Made by a program: the position numbers and the translations under genes
NCBI GenBank assembly: GCA_002308875.1
Contig: DBWK01000031.1
Location: 1 to 6,099, forward strand
DNA length: 6,099 nt
Direction: 5' to 3'
Source: Treponema sp. UBA1240
GTDB taxonomy: Bacteria; Spirochaetota; Spirochaetia; Treponematales; Treponemataceae
Notes under the pieces: generated by a model
What the model saw: the letters and a program-made list of their open reading frames with translations, nothing else
Database searches by the model: none
Told to the model about the DNA's origin: nothing
Shown here: piece by piece, positions 1 through 5,446 of the stretch
How the letters are laid out: each line of letters begins with the position of its first letter
Position numbering within the stretch: position 1 is the stretch's first letter

Positions 1-1025
1 TCAAAAAGGCTTTGTTTGTCTTCCTGCATATCACGGTTATACGAAAGAGGCAGACCTTTCATCATTGTGAGCAGTGCGATTAAATCTCCGTAAACTTTTC
101 CGGTTCTGCCGCGGATAAGTTCTGCAAAGTCGGGATTTTTCTTTTGTGGCATAATGCTTGAACCGGTAGACCATTTTTCGGAAAGGTTTATGAATTTGAA
201 TTCTTCTGTCGACCAAAGTACAACTTCTTCGCAAAAACGCGAAAGATGCATCTGAAGCAGTGAAAAACATGAAACAAATTCTATGCAGTAATCCCTGTCA
301 GCAACAGTATCAAGCGAGTTTGCCGTTACTCCTGAAAAACCGAGAAGTTCTGCCGTCAGCTCACGATTAAGCGGCAGACCACTACCTGCAAGTGCACCTG
401 CTCCAAGAGGGGATAAGTCTATCCGCTTTTGCGCGTCAGCAAGCCGTTCGTAATCGCGTTTAAGCATTTGGCACCAGGCGCATAAGTGCTGCCCCAGTGT
501 TACCGGCTGTGCACGCTGCATATGCGTGTAGCCGGAAAGTAGAGAATCTGTATGCTTTTCCGCGATTAAAACAAGAGTTTGCATAAGGTTTGTGATTTCT
601 TTTTGCAGCTCGGGGATTATGCGTTTGAGATAAAGCCGTTCATCAAGAGCAATCTGATCATTCCGGCTGCGTCCTGTGTGGACTTTGCGACCTGCGTCTC
701 CCAGCCTGTCGGTGAGAACGCCTTCAATAAAAGAATGGATGTCTTCCGCATCTGTATCGATTGTTAGTCTGCCGGAAGCAATATCATCAAAAATAATACC
801 GAGTTCTTTTACAATCGCGTCTGCTTCGTTCTGAGGAATAATTCCCGTTTTACCGAGCATTGTTGCGTGAGCAATACTTCCTTTTATGTCATCAAAGCAC
901 ATTCTGGCATCTACATGGATTGAAGTTTCAAATGCTACCGCTGCCTGATCAGGACCCTCCTTAAAGCGTCCGTGCCACAGCGCAGCATGATTTCCGCCGT
1001 CAACGGCGGTCTTTTTTGAATTCAT
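1..1025 (-). CDS. argH: Argininosuccinate lyase (C-terminus off the left edge)
   Basis: Cytosolic enzyme of the last step of arginine synthesis: it splits argininosuccinate into arginine and fumarate. The reading frame is open from the ATG at 1025 to the window edge, giving 341 residues; the family is usually about 460, so roughly the last quarter is outside. Seen in order: an N-terminal LWHGRF segment (residues 16-21, matching the family's usual LWGGRF), TGRSRNDQ (117-124), GYTHMQRAQPVT (165-176, with the His of the THMQ motif), and the fumarase/aspartase superfamily signature GSSIMPQKKNPD (288-299), which carries the catalytic serine loop. No catalytic motif is missing. The start is fixed by a strong AGGAGG at 1033-1038, 7 nt before the ATG, which overlaps the stop codon of the upstream lipoprotein gene. 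It is the last gene of the visible minus-strand operon. Identity is very secure from these motifs. Confidence 0.97.
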   Translation of the reverse strand, partial: MNSKKTAVDGGNHAALWHGRFKEGPDQAAVAFETSIHVDARMCFDDIKGSIAHATMLGKTGIIPQNEADAIVKELGIIFDDIASGRLTIDTDAEDIHSFIEGVLTDRLGDAGRKVHTGRSRNDQIALDERLYLKRIIPELQKEITNLMQTLVLIAEKHTDSLLSGYTHMQRAQPVTLGQHLCAWCQMLKRDYERLADAQKRIDLSPLGAGALAGSGLPLNRELTAELLGFSGVTANSLDTVADRDYCIEFVSCFSLLQMHLSRFCEEVVLWSTEEFKFINLSEKWSTGSSIMPQKKNPDFAELIRGRTGKVYGDLIALLTMMKGLPLSYNRDMQEDKQSLF

Positions 1026-1032
1026 CTACTTT

Positions 1033-1038
1033 CCTCCT
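1033..1038 (-). promoter_or_regulatory. Shine-Dalgarno of argH, overlapping the upstream stop codon
   Basis: On the minus strand the sequence reads AGGAGG with 7 nt to the argH ATG. Its first two bases are the last two bases of the TAG stop of the lipoprotein gene (1037-1039). A ribosome ending on the lipoprotein therefore sits on the argH binding site, which suggests translational coupling. The coupling is an inference. Confidence 0.85.
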
Positions 1039-1393
1039 AATCCAAAAGTGAAGCAGCTCTTTCGGCTTTTCTTTGATTTGAATAAACTTTAATGACTGTT
1101 TCCGGCATCCAGCCTTTTTCAAAGCTGTACCACAGTTTTTTGTCGTTGGCAATGCGTCTGCCCTTTATTTCCAGTATTTCGCTTCTGCGCGCGTATCCTT
1201 CTTTTTCGGCTTGTTCCGATGGGGCTTTGTAGAACGGAGTGTATGGTTCTGTTACAAGTGCCCATTCCTGTGTGTGAAAAAGGCTGTCTTCTGGCAGTTC
1301 AATATCTTTTTCCGGTTTTTTCAAAAAGCACCCCGAAAATATTGTCAGAATTACAAAACAAAACAAAAGGATTAAAGCTTTTCTTTGAGCCAT
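1037..1393 (-). CDS. Small SH3-like lipoprotein, function unknown
   Basis: A 118-residue predicted lipoprotein. Residues 1-21 form a signal peptide: basic MAQRK start, hydrophobic stretch 6-19, then FSGC with the lipidated cysteine at residue 22. Phe at position -3 departs from the usual Leu but fits the relaxed lipobox known in spirochaetes. The mature part is short. Its segment of about 44-104 (alternating hydrophobics, YTPFYKAPS, then LWYSFEKGWMPETVIKVY) resembles a bacterial SH3-like fold, in which a conserved Trp/Gly turn is typical; this is a resemblance only. The basic end (NQRKAERAASLLD) may be a short helix. The ATG at 1393 lies inside the Nudix gene (22-bp overlap) and has GGAG at 1402-1405, 8 nt upstream. 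Likely location is the periplasmic face of the inner membrane or the outer membrane; the partner is unknown. Confidence 0.82.
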   Translation of the reverse strand: MAQRKALILLFCFVILTIFSGCFLKKPEKDIELPEDSLFHTQEWALVTEPYTPFYKAPSEQAEKEGYARRSEILEIKGRRIANDKKLWYSFEKGWMPETVIKVYSNQRKAERAASLLD

Positions 1394-1773
1394 TTTTTTA
1401 TCTCCGGAATAAGCAGCAAATCTGAATCAACAAAGGGAAGCATTAATATTTCTTCCAAACTCGCCCATTTTACATCGGTGTGTTCTGACAGCACCCAGGA
1501 ATAATCATCATCTGGAAACAAAACTTCGTAGGCATGAAGTGCAACGGGCTTTTCTTTGTGGAAAAACTTGACTTCAGCAATTGGTTTTCCTACGGAAACC
1601 TTTATGCAAAATTCCTCAAAATATTCTCTTTCGAGTGCCTGCTCAAACGTTTCGTTTTCTTCTACCTTGCCGCCGGGAAATTCCCATCTGCCGCCCATGT
1701 CGCCCACAGGCAGGCGTCTGGCAATAAAAAAAAGAGAATCTGAATAAACTATACCGGCAACAGAGTGTTTCAT
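1372..1773 (-). CDS. Nudix hydrolase, MutT-like
   Basis: A 133-residue single-domain Nudix protein, the normal size for MutT-type nucleoside triphosphate pyrophosphohydrolases. These release pyrophosphate and a nucleoside monophosphate; MutT itself removes 8-oxo-dGTP. The stretch GGRWEFPGGKVEE (27-39) is typical of the MutT branch. The Nudix box runs from Gly35 to Ile57: Gly35, Glu41, Arg49, Glu50, Glu53 and Glu54 are all present, so the metal-binding glutamates are intact. Two positions differ from the consensus GX5EX7REUXEEXGU: Tyr51 at the first U, and Cys56 where Gly is expected. The substrate cannot be read from the sequence, so no gene symbol is given. The ATG at 1773 is fixed from above, because the upstream gene's TAA (1777-1779) is in the same frame and only 3 nt away. 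No Shine-Dalgarno is seen, so re-initiation after the membrane protein gene is likely. Confidence 0.92.
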   Translation of the reverse strand: MKHSVAGIVYSDSLFFIARRLPVGDMGGRWEFPGGKVEENETFEQALEREYFEEFCIKVSVGKPIAEVKFFHKEKPVALHAYEVLFPDDDYSWVLSEHTDVKWASLEEILMLPFVDSDLLLIPEIKKWLKEKL

Positions 1774-1776
1774 ATT

Positions 1777-2184
1777 TTACAGAAAAAGAACGGTAGGAAA
1801 TAAAAAGTGGAGAAAGGCGGAGGCAAAAATAGCAATGCCAAGGTATCTTCGTCCTGTGATAAAGATTTTTTCAATCGTAGGATTTGTAGAAAAAGACATT
1901 GTTGTGCTTTGCGAATAATAGTCCAACAAGAGGCAAAAACCGCCGCACAAAGCACCAAGTGCAGGAATAAGATCTCCTACAACGGCGGCATCACCGCGGA
2001 TTGGTGAAAGAATTTTGAAAATTCCTGTTATACAGGCGAGAATCCCGACTGTAAGACGGAATGTTTTATTATAGAAGAACGCCGCCTGTGCGGAGAATGT
2101 TTCTTTGCTTTTATCATCCGCAAAAACAAACAGTATACCCATTAAAAAATTAAGTAGAACTGCCAGAAAATAAAATTGAAGCAC
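1777..2184 (-). CDS. Four-helix membrane protein, function unknown
   Basis: A 135-residue protein I do not recognise. Hydrophobicity suggests four membrane helices at about residues 2-22, 42-60, 67-88 and 113-134, with loops FADDKSKETFSAQ (21-33), SPIRGDA (60-66) and a longer polar stretch 89-111. Arg63, Asp65 and Asp72 lie at the start of helix 3, Asp88 at its end. There is no cleavable signal peptide. The start is a GTG at 2184, chosen because a strong AGGAGG (2191-2196) sits 6 nt upstream. The stop is 3 nt before the Nudix ATG and in its frame, a close arrangement that suggests co-expression. It follows tsaD after a 48-nt gap, the longest in the operon. It is likely a real gene because of its start signal, its uniform membrane composition and its fit in the operon. 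Confidence 0.82.
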   Translation of the reverse strand: MLQFYFLAVLLNFLMGILFVFADDKSKETFSAQAAFFYNKTFRLTVGILACITGIFKILSPIRGDAAVVGDLIPALGALCGGFCLLLDYYSQSTTMSFSTNPTIEKIFITGRRYLGIAIFASAFLHFLFPTVLFL

Positions 2185-2190
2185 CTTAAA

Positions 2191-2196
2191 CCTCCT
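2191..2196 (-). promoter_or_regulatory. Shine-Dalgarno fixing the GTG start of the membrane protein
   Basis: AGGAGG on the minus strand lies 6 nt before the GTG at 2184-2182. It is a full six-base match to the anti-Shine-Dalgarno, which decides a non-ATG start for this gene. Confidence 0.85.
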
Positions 2197-2232
2197 GATA
2201 ATAAAGATAACACAAAAATCAAATAAAAACTA

Positions 2233-3255
2233 TTATCTTTTTCTTGCAAGACCTCTGCGGAATGCTGGAATCCGGGCACTTGCCGTTGTTGTTATCGGGC
2301 TGGTTTCACCGCGTTTAAGGTAATGATAACCCACCCCTGCAATCATTGCGCCGTTATCGGTACAAAGTTTAAGCGGAGGAAAAATACATTTGATTTCACT
2401 GTGTTCCGCTAGCATGGAACGTAATCTTGAATTCGCGGCAACGCCGCCGCCGGCAACAACGGTTGTTAATCCAGTGTCTTCAACTGCCCTGAAAAGCCGC
2501 GACAACAGAATCCGAACAGCTGTTTCCTGAAAAGCAGCCGCTATGTTTTCGTTTGTTTTTTCATAGTCGGGATTCCAGAACTGATCCAGCTGGTTTATTA
2601 CGGCTGTCTTTAACCCCGAATACGAAACATCGTAGCGGTGGTCATCGCCTTTAAGTGTGGGCATAGGAAAATGAGCCGCAGCAGGATTTCCTTTTTTTGC
2701 AAGGTTATCAATAATTACGCCACCCGGATAACCGAGATTGTAAAATTTTGCAACTTTGTCGAATGCTTCGCCGGCGGCGTCGTCTATTGTTGTTCCGAGA
2801 ACTTCAATATCGTCAAAATCGTTTACCCTGCATATTATGCTGTGCCCGCCGGAGACCAAAAGACCTAGGTACGGATATTCAATGTCGTTGGCAAGATGAG
2901 CCGCGTACATATGACCTAGCATGTGGTTTACTGCAATAAACGGTTTGTTAAGTGTCCATGCAAGCGTCTTACCGAATGTGAGTCCTACAAGCAGTGAACC
3001 CATAAGCCCCGGTCTGTTTGTGGCGGCTATGGCGTCTATGTCGTTCAGAGTAAGGTGTGCTTCATCCAAAGCGTTGCGTACAACCGGCAGAATCCATTCG
3101 GCGTGCTTGCGGCTTGCAAGTTCTGGAACAACACCGCTGTAAATCTGGTGAAACGGAATCTGTGTTGCAATTACATTGCTTATTATTGTGCGACCATCTT
3201 CTACAACGGCTGCCGCTGTTTCATCACATGATGATTCAATACCTAAAACTTTCAT
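2233..3255 (-). CDS. tsaD: tRNA N6-adenosine threonylcarbamoyltransferase TsaD
   Basis: Cytosolic enzyme that transfers threonylcarbamoyl from threonylcarbamoyl-AMP to A37 of tRNAs reading ANN codons (t6A). In bacteria it works with TsaB and TsaE, which are not in this window. The start was set at the ATG at 3255, giving 340 residues beginning MKVLGIESSCDET, the universal family N-terminus; 35 further upstream codons are open but lie inside the previous gene and are not family-like. Metal ligands are present as His111 and His115 (VNHMLGHMYAAH) and Asp300 (TDNGAMIA), the same numbers as in E. coli TsaD. The ASKHA nucleotide-binding motifs are also seen: SGGHS (135-139), GEAFDK (162-167) and GGGVAANSRLR (269-279). 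The gene begins 10 nt after the deacetylase stop, with only a weak AAGAAG before it. It is full length and shows no defect. Confidence 0.97.
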   Translation of the reverse strand: MKVLGIESSCDETAAAVVEDGRTIISNVIATQIPFHQIYSGVVPELASRKHAEWILPVVRNALDEAHLTLNDIDAIAATNRPGLMGSLLVGLTFGKTLAWTLNKPFIAVNHMLGHMYAAHLANDIEYPYLGLLVSGGHSIICRVNDFDDIEVLGTTIDDAAGEAFDKVAKFYNLGYPGGVIIDNLAKKGNPAAAHFPMPTLKGDDHRYDVSYSGLKTAVINQLDQFWNPDYEKTNENIAAAFQETAVRILLSRLFRAVEDTGLTTVVAGGGVAANSRLRSMLAEHSEIKCIFPPLKLCTDNGAMIAGVGYHYLKRGETSPITTTASARIPAFRRGLARKR

Positions 3256-3265
3256 AATGCTTCTT

Positions 3266-4306
3266 TTACAACTGCGAAAGCGTTGTAATTTCAAATCCTT
3301 GTAAAACCATGTCGGGATATAAGTCAAGCAGTGTCTGTGCAAGATTATCACTCCAAACATGCCCTATCATTATAGCAATACCGTTGCGTTCTGCCAACTC
3401 CATTCCGTATCGGACTGACTGTGTAATATCGTCTTTATTCTGTGAGTTGTCCAAAAACACCGAGCGCTCCCAGATTTTTACGGAAAGATTCTGTGCGGCG
3501 GTTTTTACCATACTGTTTGAAGTTGTTCGTGAATCGAGAAAATATATGTCTTTTTGGGCACAGATTTCGAGAACGGCCTTCATAATATCTGCATTTTCAG
3601 TAATTAGTGAGCCCTCGTGATTGTTAATACCACTTACGCTTCCGACTGCAGTGAGATTCTGCCGCACAACTGCGGCAGCTTCTTCAGGTGTCATTGTTGG
3701 CTTGATTGCACCCGGTCCAGGATCTATTGAAGCTTTTTGTGCCTGCATAGGTTGATGCAGAATAAGTTCCTTGCCGTGCTGGTTTGTGAGCTGCGCCGTT
3801 TGTACCGAATACGAAAGCATCGGTAAAACCGCGATTGTTACAGGGAACGGCAGTTCAAGAAATGGTTCAAGCTGCGTAAGATTGTGTCCTGCGTCATCTA
3901 TCACGAATACGAGCCTTTTTGCCGTAGCCGGTGTTTCCGTTTCTTTTATACCTGAAACAGGAATGATTGAGCCATTTTCCTGTAATGAATCAGGTATTTT
4001 GGCGGAATTTTCTATTGCCGTGGTTGTTTCAGTTGTATTGGGTTTTTGATTTTCTATCGTCATTTCGCCGTTCTGAACGTGAAGTCGTGTTTTTTCTTTT
4101 GCGACGGCTGTTTCGCTTTTTTCTGTTTCAAGTTTTATAGAAGAAAGATTTTTGTTTTCGTTCTGCTGGTTCGCCGGAATTTGCGGTTCAATCTTGTTCT
4201 GCCCAAAAATTATGAAGAATGAAAGCATTCCTGTGCAGATTACTAAGATACCGCATAAAAAAGCCAGCATTTTATTCTTGGAAATTTTGGTTTTAGTCTT
4301 TTTCAA
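3266..4306 (-). CDS. Membrane-anchored divergent polysaccharide deacetylase (YibQ family)
   Basis: A 346-residue protein with three parts: a Lys-rich start and one hydrophobic helix (about 13-35) acting as an uncleaved anchor; a low-complexity linker rich in Asn, Glu, Thr and Lys (36-130); and an extracytoplasmic catalytic-type domain (131-346). The last matches the divergent polysaccharide deacetylase family (Pfam DUF610/PF04748, YibQ): VIDDAG (135-140), LPFPVTIAVLP (152-162), LHQPM (183-187), PGPGAI (196-201), GINNHEGS (226-233), FLDSRTTSNS (256-265) and a late GH (315-316). Asp136/137, His184, His230 and His316 are candidate metal or catalytic residues. The substrate is unknown; action on envelope glycan is an inference from the family. 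The longest start is a TTG at 4306, 14 bp inside the kamA gene, without a Shine-Dalgarno. An ATG at 4270 (residue 13) is the alternative and would remove the basic stretch before the anchor. Confidence 0.9.
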   Translation of the reverse strand: MKKTKTKISKNKMLAFLCGILVICTGMLSFFIIFGQNKIEPQIPANQQNENKNLSSIKLETEKSETAVAKEKTRLHVQNGEMTIENQKPNTTETTTAIENSAKIPDSLQENGSIIPVSGIKETETPATAKRLVFVIDDAGHNLTQLEPFLELPFPVTIAVLPMLSYSVQTAQLTNQHGKELILHQPMQAQKASIDPGPGAIKPTMTPEEAAAVVRQNLTAVGSVSGINNHEGSLITENADIMKAVLEICAQKDIYFLDSRTTSNSMVKTAAQNLSVKIWERSVFLDNSQNKDDITQSVRYGMELAERNGIAIMIGHVWSDNLAQTLLDLYPDMVLQGFEITTLSQL

Positions 4307-5291
4307 TTGGGTAGCGCCGAACCTTTCCGTTTTTATCGGTAAAAGTGAACCAGTTATCTTCTTTTGTAACTGTATATTTCATAAAATCGGCAGATATCTG
4401 CTGCAAATTGAATTTGCCTCCGCCGTCAGGAATGTCTACGGCGAATACCGGCAGCGAAAGCCCTGAAAGTTCTTCTTTCAGGGCCTCATAAAGCTTGAGA
4501 GCCTCTGGTAGCGGTGTACGAAAGTGTGCCGTACCCGGTGCAATGTCCGTCATAAAAAGGTAGCCTGGTTTTACGCCGATTTTTACAAGATGATTAAAAA
4601 GCTTGGAAAGTTCCTGAACAGAGTCGTTTACACCTTTTAAAAGTACTGTCTGCGATTGAACTGGGATGCCGGTATCAATAATGCGTTCAAGACATGCTGT
4701 TGTTTTTGCGTCCAGTTCTGCACTGTGATTTATGTGCGGTATTAGCCAGAGTGGTTTTATAGAGCGGAAGAATGTTACAAGTTCCGGCGTAAAGCGTTCC
4801 GGAGCGAAAACCGGTGCACGAGTGCAGATGCGTATCAAAAGTGATGGACGGATTTTCCTTAAAGATTGCAGAATTTGCTTTATTTTATCGTTTGGAGCGG
4901 TCATAATGTCGCCACCGGAAACAAGAATTTCTTCTATATAATTGTGTTTTAAAATGTAATCACAAACATCCTCAAGTTCCTGTTCTGAAAGCAGGTCAAA
5001 GCTCTTTGCCGGCGAAGCTCTCCTAAAGCAGTATCGGCAGTTTGAAAAACACCTGCCTGTAGAAAGCAGCAGACAGCGATTCTTGTACTGATGTATAAGC
5101 CTTGGTGCAACAAGAAAATGCGAACTACCCAAAGGATCCTGAGATTCATAGCTCAATACATGTTCTTCCTGTTCAGAGTATTCAACCTGTTTTTTCAGAG
5201 CGTTTACGGCACTTTCATTTTTTTTTGCCGCTGCCAGTGTGATGAGCTCCTTAAAATGAGAACTTATGAGGATAGGAAGATTGGAAGCCAT
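4293..5291 (-). CDS. kamA: KamA/EpmB-family radical SAM lysine aminomutase
   Basis: A 332-residue radical SAM, PLP-dependent aminomutase expected to move the alpha-amino group of lysine to the beta carbon. The 4Fe-4S motif is Cys81, Cys85, Cys88 in RCFSNCRYCFRR; SGGD (125-128) follows. Asp249, Asp286 and Lys293 (DIPDGGGK) match the lysine-binding aspartates and PLP lysine of clostridial lysine 2,3-aminomutase, as I recall them (Asp293, Asp330, Lys337), with the same spacing from the cysteines; Arg90 matches its carboxylate-binding Arg134. The length and CRYCFRR are closer to EpmB, which makes (R)-beta-lysine for elongation factor P (E. coli EpmB is 342 residues). The clostridial enzyme is about 416. 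It could therefore serve EF-P modification or free beta-lysine synthesis. The frame is open 46 codons further up, but these cross the promoter and are not family-like, so the ATG at 5291 is the start. It has no Shine-Dalgarno and is first in its operon. Confidence 0.93.
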   Translation of the reverse strand: MASNLPILISSHFKELITLAAAKKNESAVNALKKQVEYSEQEEHVLSYESQDPLGSSHFLVAPRLIHQYKNRCLLLSTGRCFSNCRYCFRRASPAKSFDLLSEQELEDVCDYILKHNYIEEILVSGGDIMTAPNDKIKQILQSLRKIRPSLLIRICTRAPVFAPERFTPELVTFFRSIKPLWLIPHINHSAELDAKTTACLERIIDTGIPVQSQTVLLKGVNDSVQELSKLFNHLVKIGVKPGYLFMTDIAPGTAHFRTPLPEALKLYEALKEELSGLSLPVFAVDIPDGGGKFNLQQISADFMKYTVTKEDNWFTFTDKNGKVRRYPIEKD

Positions 5292-5298
5292 GGCTGGA

Positions 5299-5327
5299 AT
5301 TATAGGTAGGGGCAAACAATGTGTCAA
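5299..5327 (-). promoter_or_regulatory. Consensus sigma-70 promoter of the kamA-tsaD-argH operon
   Basis: On the minus strand TTGACA (5327-5322) and TATAAT (5304-5299) are separated by exactly 17 bp, a 12-of-12 match to the sigma-70 consensus. Upstream of the -35 is an A/T-rich stretch that could act as an UP element. The -10 ends 7 nt before the kamA ATG at 5291, so the transcript should start at 5292 (C) or 5291 (the A of the ATG). That predicts a leaderless message, which agrees with the lack of a ribosome binding site. It probably drives all seven minus-strand genes, since no equally good promoter was seen further down. Confidence 0.85.
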
Positions 5328-5361
5328 GAACGGATTTTTAATGTAAATATTGGTTTTCGAC

Positions 5362-5390
5362 TGTACATATACAAAAATCTGTGGTATAAT
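5362..5390 (+). promoter_or_regulatory. Extended -10 promoter of ilvC
   Basis: TGGTATAAT at 5382-5390 is a perfect extended -10 (TGnTATAAT). Seventeen bp upstream is TGTACA (5362-5367), a 4-of-6 match to TTGACA, a weakness the extended -10 would offset. The predicted start is near A5397, leaving a leader of about 50 nt before the ilvC ATG. That is too short for a T-box or a leader-peptide attenuator, so control, if any, should act at initiation. Confidence 0.75.
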
Positions 5391-5435
5391 ATTGTTAAAG
5401 AATCTTAAGTGATATTTAATACCAACCAATATAAA

Positions 5436-5440
5436 GAGGT
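5436..5440 (+). promoter_or_regulatory. Shine-Dalgarno of ilvC
   Basis: GAGGT lies 6 nt before the ATG at 5447 and supports this start, which also matches the N-terminus of class II IlvC proteins. Confidence 0.75.
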
Positions 5441-5446
5441 AATAGA

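Noticed and set aside
2185..2232. Possible internal promoter in the 48-nt gap upstream of the membrane protein
   Set aside because: TTGATT and TATTAT are only 13 bp apart, and other pairings match poorly; no credible promoter at normal spacing.
2197..2237. Inverted repeat GATAATA/TATTATC between tsaD and the membrane protein gene, next to the AGGAGG
   Set aside because: Seven A/T-rich pairs with a 27-nt loop make a very weak hairpin, with no U-tract after it, so neither a terminator nor a convincing translational switch.
3256..3360. Extension of the tsaD frame by 35 codons
   Set aside because: It overlaps the deacetylase gene and lacks family similarity; MKVLGIESSCDET at 3255 is the conserved start.
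3309..3620. Plus-strand open frame of 103 codons opposite the deacetylase gene
   Set aside because: It is antisense to a well-supported gene and its translation has no recognisable motif. The same applies to the 104-codon frame at 4152-4466 and the 92-codon frame at 3771-4049.
5292..5429. Extension of the kamA reading frame by 46 codons upstream of 5291
   Set aside because: These codons cover the consensus promoter and their translation is not like the family N-terminus, so they are taken as chance open frame.
5397..5446. T-box, leader-peptide attenuator or riboswitch before ilvC
   Set aside because: The predicted leader is about 50 nt and shows no run of branched-chain codons, no terminator hairpin and no T-box core sequence.
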